From positions 2,406,153 to 2,470,152 of the forward strand of contig NZ_LMPM01000001.1 of the NCBI RefSeq assembly GCF_001423845.1: DNA of 64,000 bases. The letters are read 5' to 3'. Within the stretch, counting starts at the first letter, position 1; the number at the start of each line of letters is the position of its first letter. The stretch is from Sphingomonas sp. Leaf357. Lineage in GTDB: Bacteria; Pseudomonadota; Alphaproteobacteria; Sphingomonadales; Sphingomonadaceae. This document shows, piece after piece, positions 26,650 through 36,032 of the stretch. The position numbers and the translations under genes were made by a program. A model generated the notes under the pieces. It was given only the letters and a program-made list of their open reading frames with translations. It did not search any database and was not told the DNA's origin.

Positions 26650-27369
26650 ATGGATAAGGCTGGATCAAACGACATGGTAAACGGCGCGGTAACCATTGCC
26701 CGCGACGAGGGCGCGGCGGCGGAACGGCTGCTGGCCCTGTCCTATGCGCCGGTGGCGGCGCGGGCGGGGGCGACCGCGCTGTTCGCGCTCGACGATCTGC
26801 TCGGGCAGATCCTGCGCACGACGCGCGAGCCGGTGGTCGGGCAGATGCGGCTGACCTGGTGGCACGAGGCGCTGACCCGGCTGGACAGCGCGCCGCCGCC
26901 GGCCGAGCCGGTGCTGCGTGCGCTGGCCGCGGAGGTGCTGCCCCGAGGCGTCTCCGGCGCACGCCTGGCCGGCATGATCGACGCGTGGGAGATGCTGCTC
27001 GATGCCGATACGCCGGACGATGCGACTTTGGCGGGCTATGCCGCGCGCGGGGTGATCCTGTTCGAGGCGCTCGGCACGGTGCTGGGGGTGCCGCCGGACG
27101 ATCCGGTCGCACCGGCGGGGCGGGGCTGGGCGCTCGCCGATCTGGCGCGGCACGTCGGGGATGCCGCCGTGGCGTCACGCGCCGGCGCGATGGCCGGCCC
27201 GGCGCTGGCGGTGGCGACGGCCGCGACATGGAGCCGGAACGGCCGAACGCTCGGCGCGTTGGCGCATCTGGCGCGACTGGATCTTGCGGTGCCGCCGGGG
27301 CAACCGATCCGACGCGGCGCGCCGCGCCGGGTGGCGCGATTGATATACCATCGGATCAGTGGGCGCTGA
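26650..27369 (+). CDS. Squalene/phytoene synthase-family protein lacking DxxxD motifs
   Basis: The 239-aa product resembles trans-isoprenyl diphosphate synthases of the squalene/phytoene synthase family (about 280-350 aa), but it is short. The first aspartate motif is reduced to FALDDLLGQIL, and I see no second DxxxD. RQMRLTWWHEALTRL-like helices match the family, including relatives such as NDUFAF6, a factor for complex I assembly. A catalytic carotenoid role is unlikely; an assembly or lipid role is possible. The start is uncertain: ATG 26650 has little spacing from its GGGGA, and ATG 26674 is an alternative. It is divergent from the Tad operon. Confidence 0.7.
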   Translation: MDKAGSNDMVNGAVTIARDEGAAAERLLALSYAPVAARAGATALFALDDLLGQILRTTREPVVGQMRLTWWHEALTRLDSAPPPAEPVLRALAAEVLPRGVSGARLAGMIDAWEMLLDADTPDDATLAGYAARGVILFEALGTVLGVPPDDPVAPAGRGWALADLARHVGDAAVASRAGAMAGPALAVATAATWSRNGRTLGALAHLARLDLAVPPGQPIRRGAPRRVARLIYHRISGR

Positions 27370-27417
27370 ACGTAAGCCGGGCTATCCCCGGCTGGACGAC
27401 GGCGGGAGAATGGCTCG

Positions 27418-27879
27418 ATGTGGCGCTATCTGGCGGGTGGAGTGGCGGCGTTGCTGCTGGTGGCGGCGGGCGTATTGCTGTTCAAGAGCCCGGCCCGATC
27501 GGACTCGCCCCTGGTTGCCGCTCCCCCGGCCGCGACGGACCAGGCGGAGGGCCTGCCCGATACCGTGCCCGAGGCGAGCGCGAAGACCCGCGAGGAGAAA
27601 CGCTTCGACCGCTACGACAAGGATCGTGACGCCCGGGTCACGCGCGAGGAATATCTCGCCGCGCGGCGCAAGGCCTTCGCCCGACTGGATATGAACGCCG
27701 ACGGCCGGCTCTCGTTCGAGGAATGGGCGGTGAAGGCCACGACCAAGTTCGCCGAGGCGGACAAGGACAGGTCCGGCGCGATGAACGCGGCGGAATTCGC
27801 CACGACCGCGGTGAAACGCAAGGCTCAGCGGCCGAGACCGCCGTGCCCGCCGGTCGGGAAGGGGGAGGAGGAGAGTTGA
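27418..27879 (+). CDS. EF-hand domain protein, membrane anchored
   Basis: The 153-aa protein has an N-terminal membrane segment (WRYLAGGVAALLLVAAGVLL). It contains three EF-hand loops: residues 67-78 (DKDRDARVTREE), 91-102 (DMNADGRLSFEE) and 115-126 (DKDRSGAMNAAE). These should bind Ca2+ in the periplasm. The C-terminus is proline- and lysine-rich. The ATG at 27418 fits the signal. The gene is 48 bp after the phytoene-synthase-like gene and may share its transcript. It ends before a palindromic repeat. Confidence 0.85.
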   Translation: MWRYLAGGVAALLLVAAGVLLFKSPARSDSPLVAAPPAATDQAEGLPDTVPEASAKTREEKRFDRYDKDRDARVTREEYLAARRKAFARLDMNADGRLSFEEWAVKATTKFAEADKDRSGAMNAAEFATTAVKRKAQRPRPPCPPVGKGEEES

Positions 27880-27902
27880 GGGATCGTTTAAGGCGCACCC
27901 TA

Positions 27903-27972
27903 CCCCGTTCGTGCTGAGCCTGTCGATGCACATGCCCCAGACACGCCCTTCGACAGGCTCAGGGCGAACGGG
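27903..27972. repeat. Facing pair of imperfect palindromic repeats (family D)
   Basis: Segments 27903-27928 and 27946-27972 are imperfect inverted copies built on the core gagcctgtcga. They sit between the converging EF-hand and trmFO genes. A degraded copy is at 39052-39102. Confidence 0.75.
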
Positions 27973-27999
27973 AGAATGAGGGCAGTTACACGCAGGCGG

Positions 28000-29316
28000 T
28001 CAAGCCGCCAGCCATTCCCCCAGCGCCGCCCGCGCCCGATCGGTATACATCTTCTTGCGATCCGCCTTCTTCGTCCGCCCCGGGATCGGCGGGAACAGCC
28101 CGAAATTGACGTTCATCGGCTGATACGTCTCGGCCTCGGCCGCCCCGGTGATGTGATGCAGCAGCGCGCCCAAGGCGGTGGCGACCGGCGGTGGCGTCAA
28201 GGTCTCGCCCTTCAGTTCCGCCGCCGCGAAGCGCCCGGCAATCAACCCGATCGCGGCGCTCTCGATATAACCCTCGCACCCCGTGATCTGCCCGGCGAAG
28301 CGCACGTTCGGCATGCTCTTCAGCCGCAGCGTCGGATCGAGCAATTCGGGCGAACGGATGAAGGTGTTGCGGTGCAGCCCCCCCAGCCGCGCGAATTCGG
28401 CATTTTCCAGCCCCGGAATGGTACGGAACAGGCGCACCTGCTCGGCATGCTTCAGCTTGGTCTGGAAGCCGACGATGTTCCACAGCGTGGCGCTGGCATT
28501 GTCCTGTCGCAACTGCACCGCGGCATAGGGCCAGCGCCCGGTGCGTGGATCGTCCAGCCCGACGCCCTTCATCGGCCCGAAGCGCAACGTCTCCGGCCCG
28601 CGCTCGGCCATCACCTCGATCGGCATGCAGCCCTCGAAATAGGGCGTATCCTTTTCCCATTCGCGGAATTCGGTCTTCTCGCCATCGACCAGCGCCTGGA
28701 CGAACGCGTGATACGTGTCCTTGTCCATCGCGCAGTTGATGTAATCCTTGCCTTCCCCTTTATCCCAGCGCGACTGGAACCAGGCCGTCTCCATGTCGAT
28801 GCTGTCGAAATGGACGATCGGCGCGATCGCGTCGAAGAACGCGAGCGCATCCGCGCCCGTCGCCGCGCCGATACTGGCGGCAAGCGGCGCGGCGGTGAGC
28901 GGTCCGGTGGCGATGATCACCGGGCCGTCGGTCGGGATCGCGTCGACCCGCTCGCGCACGACCGTGATGTTGGGATGGCCGAGGATCGCCGCCGTCACGC
29001 CGCCCGAAAAGGCATCGCGATCCACCGCCAGCGCGGAGCCCGCCGGCACCTTGTGGATATCGCCCTCGCGCAGGATCAGCGAGCCGAGCGTGCGCATCTC
29101 CTGATGGATCAGCCCGACCGCGTTGCTGGTCGCGTCGTCGGAACGGAAGCTGTTCGAGCAGACCAGTTCGGCAAGGCCGTCGGTGTGGTGCGCGGGGGTC
29201 CTCTCCCCCGTGCCGCGCATCTCGGAGAGCTTCACGCGGAGGCCGGCTTCGGCAAGCTGCCAGGCCGCTTCCGATCCGGCAAGGCCACCGCCAATGATTT
29301 GGATATCGTGTGTCAT
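28000..29316 (-). CDS. trmFO: Methylenetetrahydrofolate-tRNA (uracil-54-C5)-methyltransferase TrmFO
   Basis: TrmFO methylates U54 of tRNAs to ribothymidine using methylene-tetrahydrofolate and FADH2. The 438-aa chain starts with the FAD-binding dinucleotide motif [18 protein letters not shown] (GxGxxG at about 9-14). [28 protein letters not shown] and IPGRTKK are typical of the family. The ATG at 29316 is preferred over the longer 29364 frame. It lies next to, but is probably independent of, the SRPBCC membrane protein gene. Confidence 0.94.
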   Translation of the reverse strand: MTHDIQIIGGGLAGSEAAWQLAEAGLRVKLSEMRGTGERTPAHHTDGLAELVCSNSFRSDDATSNAVGLIHQEMRTLGSLILREGDIHKVPAGSALAVDRDAFSGGVTAAILGHPNITVVRERVDAIPTDGPVIIATGPLTAAPLAASIGAATGADALAFFDAIAPIVHFDSIDMETAWFQSRWDKGEGKDYINCAMDKDTYHAFVQALVDGEKTEFREWEKDTPYFEGCMPIEVMAERGPETLRFGPMKGVGLDDPRTGRWPYAAVQLRQDNASATLWNIVGFQTKLKHAEQVRLFRTIPGLENAEFARLGGLHRNTFIRSPELLDPTLRLKSMPNVRFAGQITGCEGYIESAAIGLIAGRFAAAELKGETLTPPPVATALGALLHHITGAAEAETYQPMNVNFGLFPPIPGRTKKADRKKMYTDRARAALGEWLAA

Positions 29317-29332
29317 GCGGTGCCGATAGCGC

Positions 29333-30346
29333 CTATCGTCGTCCTTCGCCAACCACCGTTCCACGTTCCGCGCGCTGCTTGATCAGCGCCAGAAGATTGT
29401 GCTCAAGATCGCCGAGGAACAATTGGCCCCATAACGCCGAGTAGAGGTTGACCGGCGTTTGGATGCGGTAGCGCGTGTCGATCGTCACCCGTGTGCGGTT
29501 GGGGCCCAGCGGTTGCATCGTGTAGCCGCCAGTCGTCACCGTGAAATAGGGACTGTCCGGCATCAGATGGCGATCGGTGTAGCCCCAGCCGGCGATGTCG
29601 TCGAAGATGAAGCGCCAGCCGATCCGCCGGCCGGGCTGCCATTCGACGATGCGCTCGCGAAATTTTATGCGCTGCCCCCAATCGGCATAGCGGTCGGCGC
29701 CGACCCCGTTCCCGATCAACCGTGCGCCGACCGGGCGGGGGATGCCGATCACGTCCTGCGAAAAATTCCACGCACCTTCGCCGGGGCGCACGTCGGGAAT
29801 GCCACGCAGCAAAGGCCAGATTTGCTTTGGGCTGGCATCGATCACGATACTGCGTGCGACCATTTTGGTATCCAATGGCAGCGGTATCATCGGCTCGACC
29901 TGCATAGATAGCAACGGCAGCAAGACCAACGCGGCGCAGTAGGTCCGCCCGCTTTCATCCGGCAGGCGGCGGCGCATTTTGTAAGTTATGGCCGCGCCGA
30001 TCATCCCACTGATCATCCATAATGGCGACAGCATTAGAACGCAGATCACGCCTTCCCGCAGGACGAAGATGGAGGCGACGATCACGACGAGCAGCAGCCA
30101 GAACGGTATTGCGAGATATTGTCCGCGTGAGCGTTCGGCATACGGGTCGGCGACGTAACAGACGAATGCCGATACCGCCGCCGGGAGCACGAGCAAGAAC
30201 GAGAAGCTGATCAGTCCGCCGGACGGCCGCGTCGCCTCGATCAGGAAATACACGCCGAGTGCGAACGCAAGGGCTGCGGCGATGGCGATGCCGATTCTGG
30301 TCGTTGCGGACGGTCTGCGGACAGGGGCATTCTCGTTTTCCATCAT
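29333..30346 (-). CDS. Membrane protein with C-terminal SRPBCC domain
   Basis: This 337-aa protein has about four membrane segments in the first 150 residues (including [20 protein letters not shown] and [20 protein letters not shown]). The C-terminal half (about 165-320) looks like an SRPBCC (polyketide cyclase/START-like) fold, with [18 protein letters not shown] at its beginning, a common lipid or ligand-binding domain. The ATG at 30346 is used: it has ACAGG at 6 bp, and a TTG at 30352 is possible. A site resembling the operator of the upstream GbsR-like regulator lies at 30365-30383. Confidence 0.75.
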   Translation of the reverse strand: MMENENAPVRRPSATTRIGIAIAAALAFALGVYFLIEATRPSGGLISFSFLLVLPAAVSAFVCYVADPYAERSRGQYLAIPFWLLLVVIVASIFVLREGVICVLMLSPLWMISGMIGAAITYKMRRRLPDESGRTYCAALVLLPLLSMQVEPMIPLPLDTKMVARSIVIDASPKQIWPLLRGIPDVRPGEGAWNFSQDVIGIPRPVGARLIGNGVGADRYADWGQRIKFRERIVEWQPGRRIGWRFIFDDIAGWGYTDRHLMPDSPYFTVTTGGYTMQPLGPNRTRVTIDTRYRIQTPVNLYSALWGQLFLGDLEHNLLALIKQRAERGTVVGEGRR

Positions 30347-30364
30347 CTGCAACCTGTTCTCTAA

Positions 30365-30383
30365 ATTCTGTAAAATCCGAAAC
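30365..30383 (-). promoter_or_regulatory. Half-similar operator upstream of the SRPBCC gene
   Basis: On the plus strand the segment reads attctgtaaaatccgaaac. It shares the left half TTCTGTAA and the spaced GAAA with the 18-bp palindrome at 30988-31005. It lies about 20 bp from the SRPBCC start codon, where a repressor would block transcription. Confidence 0.4.
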
Positions 30384-30425
30384 TAACGGGCGAGGCTAGG
30401 GAGGAAGGACCATCGTTCGAACGCC

Positions 30426-30977
30426 TCAATCCTTGGGCTTGGACTTGCGGCCGGGGATCAGCCGGGCGACTCCGCCGCCGAGCTTCATCAGCGTTACAAG
30501 CGTGGATTTGGGCAGCACGCGCACCTGATCGTACCAGGTGCCGAGCGTTGCCAGGAATTCATGCATCCGGCCGATCCGCTCGCGGACATGCGCCGAGGCG
30601 GTCTTGTCCTTGGCGAGCCGTTCGGCGAGGTCGTTCAGCAGCGCGATCGTCGGATCGATCTCGCGCCGCTTGCGCTCGGCGGCGATGCGCATCAGCATCT
30701 CCCACAGATCGGTCTCGGCGGTGAAATGGTCGCGCCGGTCGCCCTCCACATGCACGCGGCGGACGATAGCATAGCCCTGCAATTCCTTGAGCCCGGTCGA
30801 GACGTTGGAGCGCGCGAGGCCCAGTGTCTCGACGATCTCCTCGGCATTCAGCGGCTTGTCGCTGAGATACAGCAGCGCATGGATCTGCGCGACCGAGCGG
30901 GCGACGCCCCAATGCGTGCCCATCTCCCCCCAATGGAGGACGAAAGCTTTCACATCGGGATGATCGTAGAGTTTCAT
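30426..30977 (-). CDS. GbsR/MarR-like transcriptional regulator
   Basis: This 183-aa regulator has an early winged helix-turn-helix (residues about 20-75; for example AQIHALLYLSDKPLNAEEIV, then TLGLARSNVSTGLKELQ). A long dimerisation and ligand-binding helical part follows. The start is the ATG at 30977. A near-perfect 18-bp palindrome (30988-31005) lies 11 bp upstream and suggests autoregulation. A similar site precedes the downstream SRPBCC membrane protein gene. GbsR family members often respond to choline or membrane-active compounds. The inducer here is unknown. Confidence 0.85.
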   Translation of the reverse strand: MKLYDHPDVKAFVLHWGEMGTHWGVARSVAQIHALLYLSDKPLNAEEIVETLGLARSNVSTGLKELQGYAIVRRVHVEGDRRDHFTAETDLWEMLMRIAAERKRREIDPTIALLNDLAERLAKDKTASAHVRERIGRMHEFLATLGTWYDQVRVLPKSTLVTLMKLGGGVARLIPGRKSKPKD

Positions 30978-30987
30978 CAGTCGTCCG

Positions 30988-31005
30988 TTTCTGTAATTCC
31001 AGAAA
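30988..31005 (-). promoter_or_regulatory. Palindromic operator upstream of the GbsR-like gene
   Basis: The sequence tttctgtaattccagaaa has inverted TTTCTG/CAGAAA ends around a six-base centre. It lies just before the regulator start codon and between it and the divergent lysoplasmalogenase gene, so it could control both. Confidence 0.55.
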
Positions 31006-31068
31006 TAACGGATTGTGGGTTATCCGTCAAGCTTTGGTCCTTTGGCGGGAAACGGCTATCGTCACGCG

Positions 31069-31707
31069 ATGTCGCGCCTGCTTCTCATCTGTGCCCTGCT
31101 GGCCGGGATCAGCTTCCAGTTCGTCAAGGACGGGCCGCCGGGTGCCGGACTGATCGCGTGGAAGGGCGCGGGCGTGGCTTTGCTCGCGATCTGGGCGGCG
31201 AGCGAGGCATGGGATCGGAAAGGGTGGTTGCTGGTTGCGGTGCTGGCGTTCGGCGCGCTGGGCGACGTGTTGCTCGAGACATCCGGCACGGTCGTGGGCG
31301 CAATCGCGTTCCTGATCGGGCATGTGCTGGCGATCACATTGTATCTGGGTGCGTCGCGGAGCAGCCTACGGCGATCGATCTTTGCCACTGCGCTGTCGGC
31401 CTGCGTGATCGCCGGTGCCGCGTTCGCGCTGACGGCGGATAAAGGCGTCGCGGTGTACGGCCTCGCGCTCGGCGGCATGGCGGGCGCGGCGCTGGCCAGC
31501 CGGTTCGACCGTCGCCTGGTCGGGCTGGGTGCGGTACTGTTCGTGGTGTCGGACCTGCTGATCTTCGCCAAGGGCAGCGCGCTTGCGGGATCGCTTCTGC
31601 CGGGTCTGTTGATCTGGCCGACCTATTTCGCCGCGCAGGCGCTGATCGCGATCGGCGTGGTGAGCGGATTGCGCGGGGGGCAGGGCGGCCCCATCTCGAC
31701 GCGATGA
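31069..31707 (+). CDS. Lysoplasmalogenase (YhhN family)
   Basis: This 212-aa integral membrane protein of the YhhN/TMEM86 family has about 7-8 hydrophobic helices, for example LLICALLAGISFQFV, GVALLAIWAASEAW, AFLIGHVLAITLYLG and GLALGGMAGAALASRF. The family hydrolyses lysoplasmalogen or related vinyl-ether lipids. Here the substrate could be another membrane lipid. The ATG at 31069 (MSRLLLICA) is used rather than upstream GTG/ATG codons, which would put regulatory DNA inside the protein. The stop overlaps the DUF488 start (ATGA). Confidence 0.82.
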   Translation: MSRLLLICALLAGISFQFVKDGPPGAGLIAWKGAGVALLAIWAASEAWDRKGWLLVAVLAFGALGDVLLETSGTVVGAIAFLIGHVLAITLYLGASRSSLRRSIFATALSACVIAGAAFALTADKGVAVYGLALGGMAGAALASRFDRRLVGLGAVLFVVSDLLIFAKGSALAGSLLPGLLIWPTYFAAQALIAIGVVSGLRGGQGGPISTR

Positions 31708-32135
31708 AAGTCTATACGATCGGCTATGAAGCCACGACGATGGCCGAATTCCTTGCCGCGCTGAAGACGGCGGGGGTGGCCCGCGTGATCGACGTCCGCG
31801 CGCTTCCCTTGTCGCGCCGGCCCGGTTTCTCGAAATCCTCGCTTGCCGCGTCGCTGGCCGAAGCGGGGATCGGCTACGTCCACCTCAAGGCGCTCGGCAC
31901 CCCCAAGCGCGGGCGCGATGCGGCGAAGAAGGGCGACGTCGCGACGCTGAAGGCGGTCTATGCCGATCAACTCGACTTGCCCGAAGCGCAGGTGCAGGCG
32001 GCGCAGATGCTGGAATTGGCGGGCGAGATGCCGAGCGCGTTGCTCTGTTACGAGCGCGATCCGTGCCATTGCCATCGGACCTTGTTGCTGGACGCGGTGG
32101 GGCAGGGGGTGGAAGTGGTGGATCTGTATGCGTAG
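31704..32135 (+). CDS. DUF488 domain protein
   Basis: This is a 143-aa member of the DUF488 family with the signature VYTIGYEATTMAEFLAAL near the N-terminus and VIDVRALPLSRRPGFSK. The metal-type C-terminal motif is LLCYERDPCHCHRTLLLDAV. The family is widely distributed, but its role is unknown; a redox or metal-linked protein is plausible from the Cys/His cluster. It begins within the stop codon of the lysoplasmalogenase gene. Confidence 0.88.
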   Translation: MKVYTIGYEATTMAEFLAALKTAGVARVIDVRALPLSRRPGFSKSSLAASLAEAGIGYVHLKALGTPKRGRDAAKKGDVATLKAVYADQLDLPEAQVQAAQMLELAGEMPSALLCYERDPCHCHRTLLLDAVGQGVEVVDLYA

Positions 32136-32154
32136 CGAAGACTGAGCCCATTGC

Positions 32155-32260
32155 CGTCATCCTGAACTCGTTTCAGGATCCACCAAGCCGCTTGGGAACC
32201 TGCCCACATCAAGCAGAACGCTTTCGGCACGATGGATCCCGGATCAAGTCCGGGATGACG
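32155..32260. repeat. Hybrid pair of palindromic repeats (family B facing family A)
   Basis: Segment 32155-32182 belongs to the cctgaactcgtttcagg type (family B), while 32233-32260 belongs to the cccggatcaagtccggg type (family A). They still share GTCATCC...GGATCC outer ends and can pair there. It separates DUF488 from the converging DUF952 gene. Confidence 0.8.
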
Positions 32261-32274
32261 ACTGAGGGGAGGGC

Positions 32275-32643
32275 TTACCCCGCCACCGGCAGCTTGACCT
32301 GCCCCTCGGCATCCCGTTCTAGCGGCCCGTACGCAATCACCGTTTCCAGCAGCAGCGCGCTGCCATAAATGTGCGGAAACAGCTGCCCGCCGCGCGATTC
32401 CTCCCAGCGAACGTCGCCGAACGCACCGAGATCGACCGCCGCGACGTGCAGGTCGCTATGCCCGGCGAAATGCTTGTCCACCGTTTCGGTCAGCTGCTCC
32501 GGCGTGGACAGGTGGATATACCCGTCCGCCAGATCGATCGGCGCACCGGCGAAGCTGCCGGTCGCCTCCAGCTCGGCCATCTGTTCGGCCGTCAGCACCT
32601 TGTAGGCGGTGGTGTCGCGCCCGCTTTTCTGCCCATCGCTCAT
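32275..32643 (-). CDS. DUF952 domain protein
   Basis: This is a 122-aa protein of the DUF952 family. TAYKVLTAEQMAELEATGSF, then PIDLADGYIHLSTPEQLTET and LFPHIYGSALLLETV, are typical. The fold is similar to ADP-ribosylating or glutathione-dependent scaffolds, but the function is unknown. The ATG at 32643 overlaps the gyrA stop codon (ATGA), so translation is coupled to gyrA. This coupling may be incidental. Confidence 0.85.
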   Translation of the reverse strand: MSDGQKSGRDTTAYKVLTAEQMAELEATGSFAGAPIDLADGYIHLSTPEQLTETVDKHFAGHSDLHVAAVDLGAFGDVRWEESRGGQLFPHIYGSALLLETVIAYGPLERDAEGQVKLPVAG

Positions 32644-35396
32644 TCGCCGTTCTCCGGGCCGGCGGCGCTGTCGTCGGCGGTGTTGGCATCGTCGTTCGGC
32701 GCGATCTCGGGCAGATCCTCGGGGCCGCGCACGTCCATCTCGGCGTCGCCTTCGGTTTCCTCGATCCGGGCGGCGGAGACGACATGCTCGTTCTTGCCGA
32801 CATCGAACAGCTTCACGCCGGCCGAATTGCGGCTGATCACGCGCAGCGATCCCAGCGTGGTGCGGATCAGCTTGGCCTGATCGGTGACGAGCATCAGCTG
32901 ATGCCCCTTGGCCGCGGCGAAGCTGGCGACGACCTGGCCGTTGCGGGCGATGTTGTCGATGTTGGTGATGCCCTGGCCGCCGCGATTGGTGCGGCGATAG
33001 TCGTAGGCGCTCGACAATTTGCCATAGCCGTTGGCGCAGACCGTCAGGATGAACTGCTCCTTCGTCACCATTTCGTCGAACAACGCCTGATCGTCGGGTG
33101 CGCCTTCGCGTTCGGCCTTCCACGGCGCGAACTTCAGGTAATTCTCGCGCTGCTCGGGCGTCGCGTTGACCCGGTGCAGGATCGACAGCGAGATCACCTC
33201 GTCGCCCGTCTTCAGCGTCATGCCGCGCACGCCGGTCGAGTTTCGGCTCTGAAACTCGCGCACATCGGTCGCCGCGAAGCGAATGGCCTTGCCGCCGCGC
33301 GTAGCGAGCAGCACGTCGTCGTCCTGATCCAGCACCGCCACGCCGATCAATCGGTCATCGGCGTCGTCACCCTCGAACTTCATCGCGATCTTGCCATTCG
33401 TCGGCACGTTGGTGAACGCATCCATCGAATTGCGGCGCACGCTGCCCTTGGCGGTGGCGAACATGACATGGAGCGCGCCCCAATCGTCCTCATTCTCCGG
33501 CAGCGGCAGCACGGTGGTGATCTTCTCGTCGGCCGCGAGCGGCAACAGGTTGATCATCGGCCGTCCGCGCGTGGCGGCACCGCCCTCGGGCAGGCGCCAC
33601 ACCTTCATGCGATACACCTTGCCGTGGTTCGAGAAGAACAGCACGGGCGTGTGCGTGCTGGTGACGAACAGCTCGGTGACGACGTCCTCGTCCTTCGTCG
33701 CCATGCCGCTGCGGCCCTTGCCACCGCGGGCCTGCGCGCGGAACGTGTCGAGCGTGGTACGCTTGATATAGCCCTGCAGCGTCACGGTGACGACCATGTC
33801 CTCGCGCTCGATCAGGTCCTCGTCGTCAATGCCATCGGCGGCGGCGGCGATCTCGGTCTTGCGCGGCGTGGCAAATTCGGCGCGCACGGCGGCGAGCTCG
33901 GCCTTCATCACCTCGTACAGCTTCGCGCGATTGGCGAGGATCTCGAGCAATTCGGTGATCGAATCGGCGAGGCCCTGAAGCTCGTTGCCGATCTCGTCCC
34001 GGCCCAGAGCGGTCAGGCGGTGCAGGCGCAGGTCGAGGATCGCGCGGACCTGGGCCTCGGACAGGCGATAGACGTCGCCTTCCTGCTTGTCCTCGACCGC
34101 CTCGACCAGGCGGATGTACGGCGCGATCTCGGCGATCGGCCAGGACATGTCGAGCAGCTTGGCACGCGCGACGGCCGGGCTGGACGACCCGCGGATCATC
34201 CGCACCACTTCGTCCAGATTGGTGACGGCGATGACGAGGCCGAGCAACAGATGGGCCCGCTCGCGCGCCTTGGCGAGTTCGAACTTCGACCGCCGCGTGA
34301 TCACCTCTTCGCGGAACTTGACGAACGCCTCGATGATGTCGCGCAGGTTCAGCGTTTCCGGGCGGCCGCCACGGATCGCCAGCATGTTCGCCGGGAAGCT
34401 GCCTTGCGCCGGCGTATGGCGCCAGAGCTGGTTGAGCACGACCTCGGCGGTCGCATCGCGCTTCAGGTCGATAACGATGCGCACGCCGAAGCGGTTCGAT
34501 TCGTCGCGAATGTCGCTGACGCCTTCGATCCGCTTGTCCTTGGCGGCCTCGGCGATCTTCTCGACCAGGGCGTTCTTGCCGCTCTGATAGGGGATTTCGG
34601 TGAGCACGATCGAACGGCGATCGCCGCGCGCTTCCTCGATCGTATGGCGCGAGCGCACGATGATCGAGCCGCGGCCCTCGTGATAGGCGGAGCGGCAGCC
34701 GGCGCGGCCGAGGATGATGCCGCCGGTCGGGAAATCCGGACCCGGCACGATCTCCATCAGTTCGTCGATCGTGATCCCGCCATTGTCGATATAGGCGAGG
34801 CAGGCATCGACCACTTCGCCGAGATTGTGCGGCGGGATGTTCGTCGCCATGCCGACGGCGATGCCGCCCGCGCCGTTGACGAGGATGTTGGGAAAGCGTG
34901 CCGGAAGGACGGTCGGCTCCTCGCGCGACCCGTCATAGTTCGGCGCGAAATCGACCGTGTCCTTGTCGATGTCGGTGAGCAGCGCCATCGCCGCCTTGGT
35001 CAGCCGCGCCTCGGTATAGCGCATCGATGCCGGCATATCCGGATCCATCGATCCGAAATTGCCCTGGCCGTCCATCAGCATCACGCGCATCGCCCAATCC
35101 TGGGCGAGGCGGGCGAGCGCCATGTAGATCGAGCTGTCGCCGTGCGGATGGTAATTGCCCATCACGTCGCCGACGATCTTGGCGCACTTGCGATACGGGC
35201 GGCCGGGGACGAACCCGCCCTCCTGGCTGGCGAACAGGATGCGGCGGTGCACCGGCTTCAGGCCGTCGCGCACGTCGGGCAGCGCGCGCGACACGATCAC
35301 GCTCATCGCATAGTCGAGATAGCTCGACCGCATCTCGTCCACGATCGAGATGGGGGAGATATCGGAAGGGTCGGCGAGGATGGTCTCGTCGGTCAA
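32640..35396 (-). CDS. gyrA: DNA gyrase subunit A
   Basis: GyrA with GyrB introduces negative supercoils in DNA. The 918-aa chain has the winged helix and DNA-cleavage part first. The catalytic tyrosine is Y127 ([12 protein letters not shown]), and the quinolone pocket follows [19 protein letters not shown] (starting at residue 83). The C-terminal beta-pinwheel domain carries the GyrA box QARGGKG near residue 555. The residue matching E. coli Asp87 is Met92, while that matching Ser83 is Ser88. The ATG at 35396 gives the usual N-terminus. Confidence 0.96.
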   Translation of the reverse strand: MTDETILADPSDISPISIVDEMRSSYLDYAMSVIVSRALPDVRDGLKPVHRRILFASQEGGFVPGRPYRKCAKIVGDVMGNYHPHGDSSIYMALARLAQDWAMRVMLMDGQGNFGSMDPDMPASMRYTEARLTKAAMALLTDIDKDTVDFAPNYDGSREEPTVLPARFPNILVNGAGGIAVGMATNIPPHNLGEVVDACLAYIDNGGITIDELMEIVPGPDFPTGGIILGRAGCRSAYHEGRGSIIVRSRHTIEEARGDRRSIVLTEIPYQSGKNALVEKIAEAAKDKRIEGVSDIRDESNRFGVRIVIDLKRDATAEVVLNQLWRHTPAQGSFPANMLAIRGGRPETLNLRDIIEAFVKFREEVITRRSKFELAKARERAHLLLGLVIAVTNLDEVVRMIRGSSSPAVARAKLLDMSWPIAEIAPYIRLVEAVEDKQEGDVYRLSEAQVRAILDLRLHRLTALGRDEIGNELQGLADSITELLEILANRAKLYEVMKAELAAVRAEFATPRKTEIAAAADGIDDEDLIEREDMVVTVTLQGYIKRTTLDTFRAQARGGKGRSGMATKDEDVVTELFVTSTHTPVLFFSNHGKVYRMKVWRLPEGGAATRGRPMINLLPLAADEKITTVLPLPENEDDWGALHVMFATAKGSVRRNSMDAFTNVPTNGKIAMKFEGDDADDRLIGVAVLDQDDDVLLATRGGKAIRFAATDVREFQSRNSTGVRGMTLKTGDEVISLSILHRVNATPEQRENYLKFAPWKAEREGAPDDQALFDEMVTKEQFILTVCANGYGKLSSAYDYRRTNRGGQGITNIDNIARNGQVVASFAAAKGHQLMLVTDQAKLIRTTLGSLRVISRNSAGVKLFDVGKNEHVVSAARIEETEGDAEMDVRGPEDLPEIAPNDDANTADDSAAGPENGE

Positions 35397-35584
35397 ATTT
35401 CAGCGCTTTCGGGGTTGGTTTCAGTGTTGTTACGGCCTTAGCCGACAGGCCACCCTATGCCAACCCCGCGCGCCTGTGCGCGTACGTACGCGAGGGGACC
35501 CCCTGCCACGAAATGGGGCAGGGGATTGACCGGCCAGGAACGCCGCTCCGGGAGCTGGCGGAATCCCCGACCGGCCAAACTGGA

Positions 35585-35926
35585 TTACTTGCAGGCCTTC
35601 TTGGTGGCGTTGCCGGCGAGCGAGCAATTGTACGTCACGGTCTTGCCGTTGGCGAGCTTGGCGGAAACCATGCGGCCGGTCGTGGCGGGCCGGGCCGCCG
35701 CCATCTTCATGGCCGGGGCAGGGCGGGCGGCGGTCTTCGTCGTCGTCACCGTCGTCGGTCTGGCAACCGTCTTGCTGGTCGAAGCCGTCACAGGCTTGGC
35801 GGTCGATTTCGTGGTCGCCGTCATCGCGGGCTTGGCCGTCCTGACGGTGGTGCGCGTCGCGGCACCGGCGACGCCCGAGAACAAGGCGGCGGCGGTCAGG
35901 ATCATCAGCGGGGTCGATTTCGACAT
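35585..35926 (-). CDS. Small exported Thr/Ala/Lys-rich protein
   Basis: The 113-aa product has a signal peptide (MSKSTPLMILTAAALFSGVAGA). A low-complexity segment rich in Thr, Lys, Ala, Val and Pro, with short repeats such as TKT and ARP, follows. The final part reads TVTYNCSLAGNATKKACK, with two cysteines that may pair. GAGGAAG precedes the ATG at 35926. No domain is known. It is transcribed away from gyrA on the same strand and ends about 190 bp before it. Confidence 0.7.
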   Translation of the reverse strand: MSKSTPLMILTAAALFSGVAGAATRTTVRTAKPAMTATTKSTAKPVTASTSKTVARPTTVTTTKTAARPAPAMKMAAARPATTGRMVSAKLANGKTVTYNCSLAGNATKKACK

Positions 35927-36032
35927 GGCAGCTTCCTCAACTGTGGCGCGGGGCCGGATCGTGCCGCCGCTTGTGAGGAAGCTTATGCCCGGTGGCACCT
36001 GACGATGGCGTGGCGCGGACATGACAAATGCG

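Noticed and set aside
26597..27229. N-terminal extension of the TadG frame to 27229
   Set aside because: It runs antisense through the phytoene-synthase-like gene and consists of proline/arginine-rich sequence; the true start is 26596.
32784..35441. 885-codon open frame antisense to gyrA
   Set aside because: It lies opposite a clear gyrA, has no recognisable domains, and comes from GC-rich codon bias in the real gene.
35499..35525. Hairpin ccccctgcc/ggcagggg downstream of gyrA promoter side
   Set aside because: No uridine tract and unclear orientation; not called as a terminator.
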